Part shown: piece by piece, positions 55,585-64,000 of the stretch
Layout: each line of letters starts with the position of its first letter
Numbering within the stretch: position 1 is the stretch's first letter
Source: Bacillota bacterium
GTDB taxonomy: Bacteria > Bacillota > Clostridia > Lachnospirales > Lachnospiraceae
Reading direction: 5' to 3'
DNA length: 64,000 bases
Assembly: GCA_023415055.1 (NCBI GenBank)
Contig: JAEZLZ010000088.1
Location: 4,712 to 68,711, forward strand
Program-made: the position numbers and the translations under genes
Notes under the pieces: generated by a model
Seen by the model: only the letters and a program-made list of their open reading frames with translations
Database searches by the model: none
Told to the model about the DNA's origin: nothing

Positions 55585-57045
55585 TTATAATATTACTCCA
55601 TCCCTGAATATTGAGATCTCTCGATAACCATTCTGTTCATTTTTCGTCTTTTTACCTGATGCAACATCCAGCAAAAAATTCAAAAATTGTTCTGTTACTT
55701 CCTCAAGAGGCACTCCCTCCAAAATGGCTCCAGCATTATAATCGATCCAATTTCTTTTCTTATTGTATAAATGAGTATTACTAGAAATCTTTACCGTAGG
55801 AACCGCTGTACCAAAGGGATTCCCTCTGCCAGTTGTGAATAGTACCATCTGTGCACCACTAGCTACAAGGTTGGTAGCCGAGACCTGATCATTACCGGGT
55901 CCATTCAGTAAGCTCAAACCCTTCTTAACTACAGGTTCACCCATGTTCAAGACATCTACTACCGGGGCTGTACCCCCCTTTTGAATACAACCTAACGATT
56001 TCTCCTCAAGACTAGATATCCCGCCTTGTTTGTTTCCCGGGGAAGGATTTTCATATATTGTCTGCCCATACTTTGTAAAATAATTTTTAAAGTTATTGAT
56101 TAATTCTACCGTCTTTTTAAACACATTCTTATCAATCGCTCTTGCCATAAGAATCTGTTCTGCTCCGAACATCTCCGGTACCTCTGTTAAGACTGTACTT
56201 CCGCCCTCCTTTACGATCTTGTCATTCACTTTTCCACATAAGGGATTTGCAGTAATGCCTGAGAAAGCATCGGAACCTCCACATTTAAAACCTACAATCA
56301 ATTTACTGGCCGGAACCTTCGTACGCTTACTTTGTGACGCATACAAAATCAATTCATCTAGTAATGCTTCTCCTGCTTCTAATTCATCTTCTACCTCTTG
56401 CGTTACTAAAAATTTGACTCGTTGCGGATTCGTGTTACCAAGGATAGGTTTAAACTCATCCAAATTGTTATTCTCGCAGCCAAGGCTTAGAACTAATACG
56501 GCACCTGCATTCGGGTGCATGGTGAACCCTTTTAAGATTTGCTGTGTACATCTATGATCCTCACCTAGTTGGCTGCATCCCATATTATGAGTAAAAGCAA
56601 AGATACCATCAATACTTTCATTCAAGATATCCTTATACTTTTCACTCGCTCTTTTCGCTAATAACTCAGCAGTGGTGTTAACACAGCCAACGGTTGGAAT
56701 AATCCACACTTCATTACGAATTCCTACTTTTCCGTACTCTCTTTCATAACCCAGGAAAGATCTCGTCGTCTCATTTGTACTAAAGCGTGCTATTTCCTCT
56801 GAATTTGGCTGATATTCATACTCTACCTGACCACTTAAGTTTGTTTTCAGATTATGTACATGAACATGTTCCCCTTTTTTTATATCACAAGTTGCATGCC
56901 CGATCGGATACCCATACTTTATGATCGGTTCTCCTTTCCTAATATCCTCTTTCGCAATCTTATGACCAAAGGGAATCCTTCCCTCTTCATCCAAGACGAC
57001 ACAAACGTTATCCTTATCTGATATTGTTAATAACCTCTCTGACAT
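55585..57045 (-). CDS. uxaA: Altronate dehydratase UxaA
   Basis: UxaA dehydrates D-altronate to 2-keto-3-deoxy-D-gluconate. The 486-residue protein has the N-terminal SAF domain (about 10-90, with DNVCVVLDEEG and HVHVHNLKTN) and the catalytic domain with GYEREYGKVGIRNEVWIIPT (about 98-117), CVNTTAE, THNMGCSQLGED and GFKCGGSDAFSGITANP (about 254-270). This architecture is shared with galactarate dehydratase. The uxaB gene directly upstream, overlapping by 32 nt, points to altronate. A GGAGAAG ribosome binding site lies inside the end of uxaB. Confidence 0.9.
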   Translation of the reverse strand: MSERLLTISDKDNVCVVLDEEGRIPFGHKIAKEDIRKGEPIIKYGYPIGHATCDIKKGEHVHVHNLKTNLSGQVEYEYQPNSEEIARFSTNETTRSFLGYEREYGKVGIRNEVWIIPTVGCVNTTAELLAKRASEKYKDILNESIDGIFAFTHNMGCSQLGEDHRCTQQILKGFTMHPNAGAVLVLSLGCENNNLDEFKPILGNTNPQRVKFLVTQEVEDELEAGEALLDELILYASQSKRTKVPASKLIVGFKCGGSDAFSGITANPLCGKVNDKIVKEGGSTVLTEVPEMFGAEQILMARAIDKNVFKKTVELINNFKNYFTKYGQTIYENPSPGNKQGGISSLEEKSLGCIQKGGTAPVVDVLNMGEPVVKKGLSLLNGPGNDQVSATNLVASGAQMVLFTTGRGNPFGTAVPTVKISSNTHLYNKKRNWIDYNAGAILEGVPLEEVTEQFLNFLLDVASGKKTKNEQNGYREISIFRDGVIL

Positions 57046-58462
57046 CTTTCTTCTCCATTTCCTGCAAGTAATACTCCACTAGTTCTGTTAAGCCTTGTAT
57101 CTCAGTAAGATCCTTACCGGACCAAAATTCTGTATGAGACAAAACTTTCTTCACTACTTGTTGCGGCGTATTCCAAGCACTTTCAAAGAATTGAATCGCT
57201 GCTTGATCATCTTTAATCTGATAGCTTGTTCCATCCTGCCTTGCTCCCATATATGCTCCATTTTGCATCGTACCTTTGTAGAATAGAATCAATGCAGCAA
57301 GTGCAAAAGCCAGATGTGTCGGTACTTTTTGTTCTCTCTTTACATATTCAAGTAAAGAAGGAACACATCTTGCATTCATCTTTGAACACGAATTTAAGGA
57401 TATATCAAGCAGACTATGTTTTATATATGGATTTGCAAAACGATCCTTAACACTATATGCAAATTCAAGCAGTTCCTCTTTTGGTAAGTCTAATGTAGGG
57501 ATCACTTCTTTTTCTAAAAGATCATCAAGATATCGTGTAAATACCTTATCCTTCATAAAATCAAGCACAATGTTATGACCTGATAGATATGCCGCTAATA
57601 CCGTACCGGTATGTCCTCCGTTTAGGATGCGAACTTTTCTTGCCTTATATGGCTTAACATTATTCGTCCATATTACATTCTGGGTGCCCTTATGGATTGG
57701 AAGAATATCTGTCCATTCTTTTTTACCCTCGATAACCCAGAGATTAAATAACTCACAAGTAACTAAGGCTTCGTCAGGGTATCCTAACAGTTCATCAAAA
57801 TGTTGCAGCGTTTCTTCGTCCTTTGGATATCCGGTAACAATACGGTCTACCAATGTACTGGTGAATTTATTTGCATTTTCAATCCAATCAATTGCCGCTT
57901 TCGGAAGCTCCCATTCTCTTGCATACTGAAGAACAATTCTCTTGAGCTCATATCCATTGTTGTCAATAAGCTCTACCGGCAAGAATAATAAGCCTTTGCC
58001 AGGATCTCCGTCAAATTCTTTGAATCTCTCATACAGGAACGCAGTCACCTTCGCAGGATATGTCTCTGCCGGAGTATCAGAAAGCTTACAGCCTGCTTTA
58101 TAGGTAATGCCTGCTTCTGTAGTATTGGATACCACAACTTCTAAAGCTTCACTTCTTGCTAACTTTAGCAATTCTTCATAATCATCATAAGCATTGATAC
58201 ATCTCGAAATAATATTGACTTCGTCAATCTTCTCTGTTGCTTTTCCATCCTGTAATCCACGCATTGCAACATGATACTTATCCTGTGAATTCAATATATT
58301 CTTAATCTTCTCTCCACCCGGTATTGGTTGACAAAGAACAACACTTCCTTCATATATTCCCATGTCATTAATATTTTGTATCATCCAATCAACAAAGCCA
58401 CGTAAGAAATTACCTTCTCCAAATTGGAGGATTTTTTCTTTTTTCTTCATTAATATTACCAT
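57014..58462 (-). CDS. uxaB: Tagaturonate reductase (altronate oxidoreductase) UxaB
   Basis: UxaB reduces D-tagaturonate to D-altronate with NADH. It belongs to the long-chain polyol dehydrogenase family: ILQFGEGNFLRGFVDWMIQ at the N-terminus, NTTEAGI (about 110-116), and the substrate-binding KVRILNGGHTGTVLAAYLSG (about 275-294) with its conserved Lys and His. About 482 residues is normal. The start at 58462 follows GGAAGGGG; the ATG at 58450 is equally possible and 58498 is unlikely. No uronate isomerase (uxaC) is present, so tagaturonate here must come from another source, probably the dehydrogenase upstream. Confidence 0.9.
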   Translation of the reverse strand: MVILMKKKEKILQFGEGNFLRGFVDWMIQNINDMGIYEGSVVLCQPIPGGEKIKNILNSQDKYHVAMRGLQDGKATEKIDEVNIISRCINAYDDYEELLKLARSEALEVVVSNTTEAGITYKAGCKLSDTPAETYPAKVTAFLYERFKEFDGDPGKGLLFLPVELIDNNGYELKRIVLQYAREWELPKAAIDWIENANKFTSTLVDRIVTGYPKDEETLQHFDELLGYPDEALVTCELFNLWVIEGKKEWTDILPIHKGTQNVIWTNNVKPYKARKVRILNGGHTGTVLAAYLSGHNIVLDFMKDKVFTRYLDDLLEKEVIPTLDLPKEELLEFAYSVKDRFANPYIKHSLLDISLNSCSKMNARCVPSLLEYVKREQKVPTHLAFALAALILFYKGTMQNGAYMGARQDGTSYQIKDDQAAIQFFESAWNTPQQVVKKVLSHTEFWSGKDLTEIQGLTELVEYYLQEMEKKDVREVINNIR

Positions 58463-58518
58463 GCCCCTTCCAAAGTCTGCGATTTGTGCAGTGCACAAAT
58501 TGCTGTGTTACCGGACTA

Positions 58519-59535
58519 TTAACCAATCTCAACCAATATCTTAGCAAGTGTGCCGTCATTATGTGATAATGCTTTAAATGCTTCCTCTGCACGGTCCATA
58601 GGAACGATATCGCTGACCATCTTCATTACATCCACTTTACCTTGTAACACAATATCAATCAAAGCTTCAAAGTCCTTTGTATAAGAGTTTCTGCTGCCAA
58701 AGATGTTTAATTCTTTCTTTAATATAATGGAATGCAAGAATGTAGTGTCCTGCTTACCATTACCGATTAATATGATATTAGCGCCAAAAGCAGCACAATC
58801 GATACAGTTTAGGAAGGTAACAGATTGTCCGCAAGCTTCGATACATACATCAAAACCATTTCCCTTTGTTATCTCTTTCGTGGCCTCTAGGATATCTTGC
58901 TTCTTACTATTGACTGTTCCTCTGGCACCATATTCCTTTGCAAGTTCTAGCCGATTATCTAAAACATCTGCTACGTAGCATTCTCCACCCTTTAATTTCG
59001 CAGATATCATTGCAAATAATCCAATCGGACCAGCTCCAACCACTAGCACCTTATCGCCTTTTTTAATCTCTGCTCTGGAAATCGCATGAAAACCAATCGA
59101 AAATGGCTCGATCAGTGCAAGTTGTTTTGCATCCAAGCCTTTTCCGGGAATAATCCGATCTATTGGCATAGCAAAATACTCACAGAAGCTTCCATCTCTT
59201 TGAACACCCATTGTCTTATTATCCGTACATGCATTAACCAATCCTCTTTGACAGGAATAACATTGTCCACAGTTAAAATAAGGATTAGCGGTTACAATAT
59301 CCCCTGGTTTTAAGCCTTTATCATTATCTGGTATCGCAGCAATCTCTGCACTAAATTCATGTCCCGGTATTCTGGGATACGTTGTAAAGGGTTGATTGCC
59401 TGTGTAACTTGCAACATCAGCTCCACAAATACCGCAATATTTAATCTTTAGTAGCGCCTCATTTTCTTTCAGCATAGGTCTTTCTGTTTCTTTTACTTCT
59501 ATATGATTGGGTTGCTGTATGAATACTGTTTTCAT
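58519..59535 (-). CDS. Zinc-dependent MDR dehydrogenase, L-galactonate 5-dehydrogenase-like (LgoD/YjjN type)
   Basis: This is a medium-chain dehydrogenase of 338 residues. Catalytic zinc ligands are C37 and H59-E60 (CGICGAD, PGHEF), the structural zinc ligands are C89, C92, C95 and C103, and the NAD-binding motif is VVGAGPIGLFA (about 166-176). It resembles LgoD and other sugar-acid or polyol dehydrogenases. Followed by uxaB and uxaA, it would oxidise L-galactonate at C5 to D-tagaturonate. L-gulonate, L-idonate or galactitol phosphate are the main alternatives. I start at 59535 (GTGAGG 6 nt upstream). Confidence 0.82.
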   Translation of the reverse strand: MKTVFIQQPNHIEVKETERPMLKENEALLKIKYCGICGADVASYTGNQPFTTYPRIPGHEFSAEIAAIPDNDKGLKPGDIVTANPYFNCGQCYSCQRGLVNACTDNKTMGVQRDGSFCEYFAMPIDRIIPGKGLDAKQLALIEPFSIGFHAISRAEIKKGDKVLVVGAGPIGLFAMISAKLKGGECYVADVLDNRLELAKEYGARGTVNSKKQDILEATKEITKGNGFDVCIEACGQSVTFLNCIDCAAFGANIILIGNGKQDTTFLHSIILKKELNIFGSRNSYTKDFEALIDIVLQGKVDVMKMVSDIVPMDRAEEAFKALSHNDGTLAKILVEIG

Positions 59536-59570
59536 ACGATACCTCACCTTCCCTTAATTTATATCTATTT

Positions 59571-59630
59571 ATCTTTATTTATCTTTATTTATCTTTATTT
59601 ATCTTTATTTATCTTTATTTATCTTTATTT
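59571..59630. repeat. 10-bp tandem repeat, six perfect copies
   Basis: The unit ATCTTTATTT is repeated six times without error, with a partial copy just before it. It lies 35 nt upstream of the dehydrogenase start, within the operon. On the minus strand it reads AAATAAAGAT, so A-tracts recur every 10 bp, in phase with the DNA helix. Confidence 0.95.
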
Positions 59631-59698
59631 TTACTCATAGCTCGCACATTAGCGAATATAGCCAGCGTAAATGATTGCTATGTTTGAGTTATTAACTG

Positions 59699-60904
59699 TT
59701 ACCTGTTTTTATCAATATATTTATCATTCCAAATAACTGCCGTCTTTAGTGGAGCACCTTTGCTATAGATTTTACTCTTATAAGCCTTCATTGGATCACT
59801 GATAAACTCATCCTTATCAATCAATTCTACGATCTGATCATAGCTGCTATTCACTAAGATTTTGATTGCTTCCTCCATATGATCTTGTCTAAAATTAATT
59901 GAGCCGAAGATCAAGTTGTTCTTAAACCCAAAAGGCATCGTATCATAAGATACAACAGGACCTAGTGAAAAACTATTATATATACCATTACAGCCTAGAA
60001 CCCCATACTGAAATGCAATCTCATGTTCAATATTGGTTCCGCTAACGCCAATAAATGTAGTTGCTGTTCCGCCTAATTTTTCAATGATTGCTTTTGCTAA
60101 TTCCTCATTAGAAGCAAAATTACTTTGAACATATTCTGCCTTTGCTTGTTCCTTCGCAAATTTAACCTTTGTTGAATTCTCTTCACTTCTCCCAACAAAC
60201 ACAATATTCGCTTCGGGATATCTTTGTCGAAGCAGATCCCCAATAAACATTCCGGTAGTTCCGAGTCCAAAGATACATACTCTCTTGAAGGTGTTCTTTT
60301 TGGCTAATTCTCTTGCATCTGCTTCATTACATTTATGTTGTGCCATCTCTACACGGAAATTTTGTGCTTCACCTAAGTCTTCCATTCTCTCCCTTTGAAA
60401 GATCATACAACCATACGGATCAGGAAAAACTAATTTCTTCGCTAATGACAATGCTAGCTTTCCATCTTTGACATAACCCTCCGGAATTTCAAGAAGCATG
60501 TCCGGATGATAGTAGTTCCTATCCGAGAATAATCCATCTGCTCCATCACAACCATATTCAAAATAACTCTCTTCTTCCGTGTATCTGGTTGGATCATAAC
60601 TATTTCCCCCACGGATCAAAACGATAGCAAAACGATTCTGTGAAGGAACCCATACGATACCTTCATGTCCATTGATCAAACGTTTCTGTCCTTCCGGAAA
60701 TTTAGCTGTCAACCTTCCCTCCATACCCATATGCATGAGTTCATTATCTGTACCACAAAATCCTACTATTACACTCTCTGCCAGTATTCCTTCCTTTTCC
60801 TCTTCACCACGGAGTCTTCTTCTCTTTGGATTTATGATTTCAACATCACCATATACCAAAGGTTTTTCCTTATCATTCTGAAAAAATGTTCCTTTAACCT
60901 TCAT
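59699..60904 (-). CDS. Glucose-dehydrogenase-like MDR enzyme (candidate L-galactose/L-fucose dehydrogenase)
   Basis: The 401-residue protein resembles glucose 1-dehydrogenases of the MDR superfamily. It has VGFCGTDNELM (Cys50, Asp53), LINGHEGI (His80, Glu81) as zinc ligands and a nucleotide-binding VCIFGLGTTGMFIGDLL (about 209-225). It lacks the four-cysteine structural zinc lobe. Such enzymes oxidise aldoses at C1 to lactones. The lactonase-like gene just upstream suggests that its product is a sugar lactone, so I propose L-galactose (or L-fucose) as substrate. GAGGTG precedes the ATG. Confidence 0.72.
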   Translation of the reverse strand: MKVKGTFFQNDKEKPLVYGDVEIINPKRRRLRGEEEKEGILAESVIVGFCGTDNELMHMGMEGRLTAKFPEGQKRLINGHEGIVWVPSQNRFAIVLIRGGNSYDPTRYTEEESYFEYGCDGADGLFSDRNYYHPDMLLEIPEGYVKDGKLALSLAKKLVFPDPYGCMIFQRERMEDLGEAQNFRVEMAQHKCNEADARELAKKNTFKRVCIFGLGTTGMFIGDLLRQRYPEANIVFVGRSEENSTKVKFAKEQAKAEYVQSNFASNEELAKAIIEKLGGTATTFIGVSGTNIEHEIAFQYGVLGCNGIYNSFSLGPVVSYDTMPFGFKNNLIFGSINFRQDHMEEAIKILVNSSYDQIVELIDKDEFISDPMKAYKSKIYSKGAPLKTAVIWNDKYIDKNR

Positions 60905-60914
60905 CCTTACACCT

Positions 60915-61793
60915 CTATTCCACCATATTTAAGATATGTTTCGGTTCTTCCAATGCCGAAAAACCGTAAAACTCTTTCGCATTCTCTCCAAGGATCATTG
61001 TTTTTTCCTTCTCTGATAACTGGTCTGTCTTCTGAATAAAATCAAGGCTCATCAAATAAGTGATTGCTGTCATCGTTCTTGGATAATCACTCCCCCACAT
61101 TAGCTTCTTCATTCCACAGATATCAGCTGCTGTTTTAATTGCTTTAATTGCTGATGGATATGGATAATACTCTTTGTGATATAACCATGTAATTCCACCA
61201 CTTTCAATATATACATACGGATTTCTGGCTAACTCGATTTGCTTTTCCCAACCCTTCACTGTTACCATACCAAAATGTCCTATTGCGATTCGAAGATTAG
61301 GGAACAGATCGACAATTGCCTGTAAAGCTTCTGTTTGTTCTTCACCCTCTGCCATATCAATTGAAACAAATTTACCCAATCGATTCGCTTGTTCAAAAAC
61401 ATCAGTATGTTTTAGTAGATTTCTGTTCGCTAATCTGCCAGCACATATCTTAATGCCATCAAATTTTTGTACCCATTCATTCGCTATCTCTTTTTCCTCA
61501 TACAAGCAACAGATTTTTATCCGTTCTTTATATACCTCTTTACAAGTAAGCAGATATCTATCTTGATTTCCGTCCATATATTCCTGAGTAACTACACAAC
61601 CACTTACTCCTGTATAATCCATATTTGCAAAAAGCATATCAGCGGTATTCCTACCATCTACCATATAGGGCGGCATCATTTGTACAATCTCGCCACAAAA
61701 GTTACTTCTCCCCCCGGATAAAGCAAATACAGGCTTTCCATTAATCATACCTTGTTGATTCTCCCATAAATGTAAGTGTGCATCTATTATCAT
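60915..61793 (-). CDS. Amidohydrolase-family sugar lactonase (COG3618-like)
   Basis: The 292-residue TIM-barrel hydrolase has the metal motif MIIDAHLHLWENQ at its N-terminus, IAIGHFGMVTVKGWEKQ (about 157-173) and the late aspartate in KLMWGSDYPRTMTAI (about 231-245). This is the pattern of the COG3618/amidohydrolase 2 group, which includes L-fuconolactonase and L-galactono-lactonase. It is the first gene of the operon, with AGGAGG and an ATG. A dicarboxylate lactonase or a decarboxylase of the same fold is the main alternative. Confidence 0.75.
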   Translation of the reverse strand: MIIDAHLHLWENQQGMINGKPVFALSGGRSNFCGEIVQMMPPYMVDGRNTADMLFANMDYTGVSGCVVTQEYMDGNQDRYLLTCKEVYKERIKICCLYEEKEIANEWVQKFDGIKICAGRLANRNLLKHTDVFEQANRLGKFVSIDMAEGEEQTEALQAIVDLFPNLRIAIGHFGMVTVKGWEKQIELARNPYVYIESGGITWLYHKEYYPYPSAIKAIKTAADICGMKKLMWGSDYPRTMTAITYLMSLDFIQKTDQLSEKEKTMILGENAKEFYGFSALEEPKHILNMVE

Positions 61794-62058
61794 TAAAACA
61801 CCTCCTGATACTTGTATTGTAGCAAATAAAAACAGTATTTTACATATTTATAGATGCCATGAACTTCTATTTCATGTCACATTAGCGTACTATACTGTTG
61901 TGGTTACGAATTATTTATGATAGTCTAGCAATAGAGTAAAATAATAATTTTTGACTGTGTTGCTTGCTTAACAGTTCATGTCAAATCAAAAAACAGAACA
62001 CAATTAATTGCTTTGTAATACATAGCTTTTGTTCTATCCAAATGAGGAGAGTTAGTAT
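61794..62058. promoter_or_regulatory. Divergent control region of the sugar operon and araC-type gene
   Basis: This 265-bp gap must hold promoters for both directions. Toward the operon (minus) a TACAAT box at about 61816-61821 lacks a good -35, as expected for an activator-dependent promoter. I could not identify the regulator's binding repeats with confidence. Confidence 0.4.
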
Positions 62059-62922
62059 ATGGTAGAGATTGATGAGAAATTAGACATACAGATTAGAATC
62101 GAGAATATAGCGATCAGCGTGTTAAAAATTGCTTATCACTGTATCAAAACGCCATACCCTAAACATAGCCATAGTAGTAATAGTTATGAAATTCATTATG
62201 TACCGGAAGGTATTGGCACACTATTATCGAATAAGCAAAGTTATCCGCTTAGTGTAAATTCACTTTACATAACAGGTCCGCATATCGAGCATGAACAAGT
62301 ACCTGACCTGGCAAATCCGATGTATGAATACTCAATTTATCTAAAGATTAATCCTGATGGTCTAACGAAGGACTCGATCCTAGACACCTTCTGCCATTAT
62401 CCATTCTGGATTGGATATGATCACGAAGCTTTATTAACGTTATTTGAACAAGTCATAATAGAACTTCAAAACAAAAGGATTGGATACACTACCTTAATTC
62501 AATCTCTTCTTTCTGAATTAATTGTAAAGCTCGTACGTAATTACGAGAGTACAGCACTGTCTCGCACTACTTTTTCCAAAGGTAGTCCATATGAGCAATC
62601 CTTCTTACTGATTGAAGACAGTTTCCTATATGATTTCAAATCATTAACGCTTAAGGAACTCGCTAAAAGACTAGGGTTAAGCGAAAGACAAACCAGTAGA
62701 ATTATCTACTCTTATTATGGACTTGGTTTTCTACAGAAACGTACAGAATCAAGAATGGCAGCTGCTATCACTTTGTTACGTGATAGCAACCGACAGGTAT
62801 ATGAAATTGCTGAAGAATTAGGTTATTCTTGTGGCAATCATTTTTGTACTGCTTTTAAACAGTACTATGGGATGACCGTCAAAGAATATCTTAAATCATC
62901 AGAAACGAAAAGGGTACCCTAA
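62059..62922 (+). CDS. AraC-family transcriptional regulator
   Basis: The 287-residue protein has an N-terminal cupin-like sensor domain (about 30-110, with HSHSSNSYEIHYVPEGIGTL-like metal or ligand histidines) and the C-terminal double helix-turn-helix (about 185-285). The second helix-turn-helix ends with the family signature VYEIAEELGYSCGNHFCTAF followed by KQYYGMTVKEYL. It is transcribed away from the sugar operon and probably activates it in response to the sugar or an intermediate. GAGGAG lies 9 nt before the ATG. An imperfect hairpin (AACCG/CGGTT, about 62922-62956) follows it. Confidence 0.88.
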   Translation: MVEIDEKLDIQIRIENIAISVLKIAYHCIKTPYPKHSHSSNSYEIHYVPEGIGTLLSNKQSYPLSVNSLYITGPHIEHEQVPDLANPMYEYSIYLKINPDGLTKDSILDTFCHYPFWIGYDHEALLTLFEQVIIELQNKRIGYTTLIQSLLSELIVKLVRNYESTALSRTTFSKGSPYEQSFLLIEDSFLYDFKSLTLKELAKRLGLSERQTSRIIYSYYGLGFLQKRTESRMAAAITLLRDSNRQVYEIAEELGYSCGNHFCTAFKQYYGMTVKEYLKSSETKRVP

Positions 62923-62988
62923 CCGTAAGAAACACGCTACGCGAGTTTCTCCGGTTATTGCGGGTGTGCTCTAAAGGGTTGCATTCAT

Positions 62989-63017
62989 TTTACAATTAAC
63001 ATTTTAAATGCTATAAT
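62989..63017 (+). promoter_or_regulatory. SigA-type promoter of the leucine-rich-repeat gene
   Basis: TTTACA (62989-62994) and TATAAT (63012-63017) are exactly 17 nt apart, about 42 nt before the start codon. Confidence 0.8.
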
Positions 63018-63059
63018 AACCACATATTAAGCTTGTATCCTTTCTGAGGAGGAATTTAA

Positions 63060-63560
63060 ATGGAATTTTATTACAAATTATTTGAAGATGATACATTTTG
63101 TGTTACCTCATATAAAGGTAATGAAGCATATGTCGTAATTCCTAATACGATGAAGGTTTCTATTCTTTTTGATGACTTATTTAAAGGACATTCAGAGATT
63201 ATCTCTGTAAGTATACCAGATACAGTGACCAATATTGGTGGCTTTGTATTTGATGGTTGTATGAATTTAAAAGAAATTAAGTTGCCCCCTAAGCTAATAA
63301 ATCTGTGGCAATACGCCATGACTCGATGTGGCATTGAATCCATTACCATTCCCGGCAGTGTTCCCTCCATAGTTCCTTTTACCTTTAATCAATGTAAAGA
63401 TTTAAAGGAAGTATATTTTAATGAAGGTACCGCAAAAATATGTGCTTGGGCCTTTAAAGATTGTACCTCACTGAAAAATGTTTATCTTCCAAAATCACTA
63501 ACTGATATAAGTAAAGATGCATTTGAAGGTTGTGAAGACATTACCTTAAAATATTATTAA
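63060..63560 (+). CDS. BspA-like leucine-rich-repeat protein (LRR_5)
   Basis: The small protein has 166 residues and four to five BspA-type repeats with the rhythm SVSIPDTVTNIGGFVFDGCMN and, later, KNVYLPKSLTDISKDAFEGC. There is no signal peptide and no membrane helix, so it is cytoplasmic or a domain-only form. Most BspA-like proteins are large and secreted, so this one is short for the family. It has a consensus promoter and AGGAGG ribosome binding site of its own. Function unknown; protein binding is likely. Confidence 0.8.
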   Translation: MEFYYKLFEDDTFCVTSYKGNEAYVVIPNTMKVSILFDDLFKGHSEIISVSIPDTVTNIGGFVFDGCMNLKEIKLPPKLINLWQYAMTRCGIESITIPGSVPSIVPFTFNQCKDLKEVYFNEGTAKICAWAFKDCTSLKNVYLPKSLTDISKDAFEGCEDITLKYY

Positions 63561-63782
63561 CGAATTACTCTTCCTTCTCGTACTCCAGGACTTCTCCAGG
63601 GTTATTCCATCCAGATAACTCTGTACCCCCGCTGCAAAAGCATTGGCTTAAATCCTAGCACTTCTGGTATCTAATCGGTTTTTACCCATTTCAAATTTGG
63701 TTAATTTTTCGCATCAGGTTTATTCTGTTCTTAACTTTCGTATTCCATTTTTGAGTACGAATTAAGTTGCCTTCTCTAATTA

Positions 63783-64000
63783 TTATCTTCGTCTTTTCTT
63801 ATAAGTAATAGCAAATACAAGTCCACCAATTAGCACAACAACTGATACACCATACCAGATAAGATTATCTGCGATTGCTTCTTTAGAAGAAGAACCATTC
63901 ATACCTGGGAAACCATTTTTCATATCAGGAAAACTCGTGCCCTCTTGAACTCCCGCCCTTTTCGGAAAAGTAACGCTCCCATTTTGTGAATCACCTGTAC
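63783..64000 (-). CDS. C-terminal part of a membrane-anchored surface protein (partial)
   Basis: A minus-strand frame runs off the right edge of the window and ends with TAA at 63783-63785. The visible about 72 residues are a Gly/Ser/Asn-rich spacer with FPDMKNGFPGMNGSSS, then a single transmembrane helix (LIWYGVSVVVLIGGLVFAIT) and a basic YKKRRR tail. This is the typical C-terminal anchor of a secreted protein. The N-terminal domain lies outside the window, so its function cannot be told. Confidence 0.7.
   Translation of the reverse strand, partial: TGDSQNGSVTFPKRAGVQEGTSFPDMKNGFPGMNGSSSKEAIADNLIWYGVSVVVLIGGLVFAITYKKRRR

Noticed and set aside
59571..59630. Tandem array considered as a CRISPR
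   Set aside because: Units are 10 bp with no spacers, and no cas genes are present.

Overview
The window looks like the chromosome of a low-GC, monoderm, endospore-forming anaerobe of the Clostridia, most like the Lachnospiraceae. The grounds are a Gram-positive PolC replicase, strong AGGAGG-type ribosome binding sites, a LysM/GH18 spore-type cell wall protein, a BspA-like leucine-rich-repeat protein, and the remnant of a DUF6273-type protein ending in a GVRPALWL motif. No plasmid, prophage, CRISPR array or intact insertion sequence was seen.

Region 1 (about 430-22200, all minus strand) is an AT-rich surface polysaccharide locus, read from right to left. It starts with a small zinc-ribbon gene that ends in a terminator. 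Then come a PglF-type UDP-GlcNAc 4,6-dehydratase, a PglE-type aminotransferase and a PglC-type initiating phosphosugar transferase (a bacillosamine-like first sugar), then two acyltransferases. A WbuB-like glycosyltransferase and the complete CapE/CapF/CapG set for UDP-N-acetyl-L-fucosamine follow. Further on are two GT4 and one GT2 glycosyltransferases, an EpsG-type polymerase, a Wzx-type flippase, a DegT aminotransferase next to RmlA, a Wzz-type chain-length protein and a GT-C membrane glycosyltransferase. The far end is littered with gene remnants, as expected of a locus that exchanges by recombination.

Region 2 (22600-29600) is a nickel-pincer-cofactor (NPN) and nickel-uptake cluster: LarC and LarE on the plus strand; LarB, NikMN, NikQ and NikO on the minus strand; and a DUF3842 protein. 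No LarA apoenzyme is present, so the enzyme that uses the cofactor must be elsewhere. A LysM-GH18 protein with a substituted catalytic motif and a tRNA-Glu(CTC) follow.

Region 3 (31470-45870, minus strand) is a housekeeping block: polC, ispG, rseP, dxr, cdsA, uppS, frr, pyrH, then a bactofilin and a polysaccharide deacetylase. It covers replication, isoprenoid and undecaprenyl precursors, phospholipid synthesis and ribosome recycling.

Region 4 (46670-54330, minus strand) is a matrix or fibre secretion module: two SipW-type signal-bearing proteins, a histidine kinase and LuxR-type regulator, a SipW-like signal peptidase fused to a large N-terminal membrane domain, a TasA-like protein and a DUF5305 protein. 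It looks like a self-contained, two-component-controlled relative of the Bacillus tapA-sipW-tasA system.

Region 5 (55130-62930) is a sugar-acid catabolic operon with a divergent AraC regulator. It encodes an amidohydrolase lactonase, a glucose-dehydrogenase-like enzyme, an L-galactonate-type dehydrogenase, tagaturonate reductase (UxaB), altronate dehydratase (UxaA) and a FucU mutarotase. Together they would take L-galactose (or a close relative such as L-fucose) to 2-keto-3-deoxygluconate without phosphorylation. A leucine-rich-repeat gene and the C-terminus of a membrane-anchored protein close the window. Several palindromic repeats and a 10-bp tandem array lie between genes.
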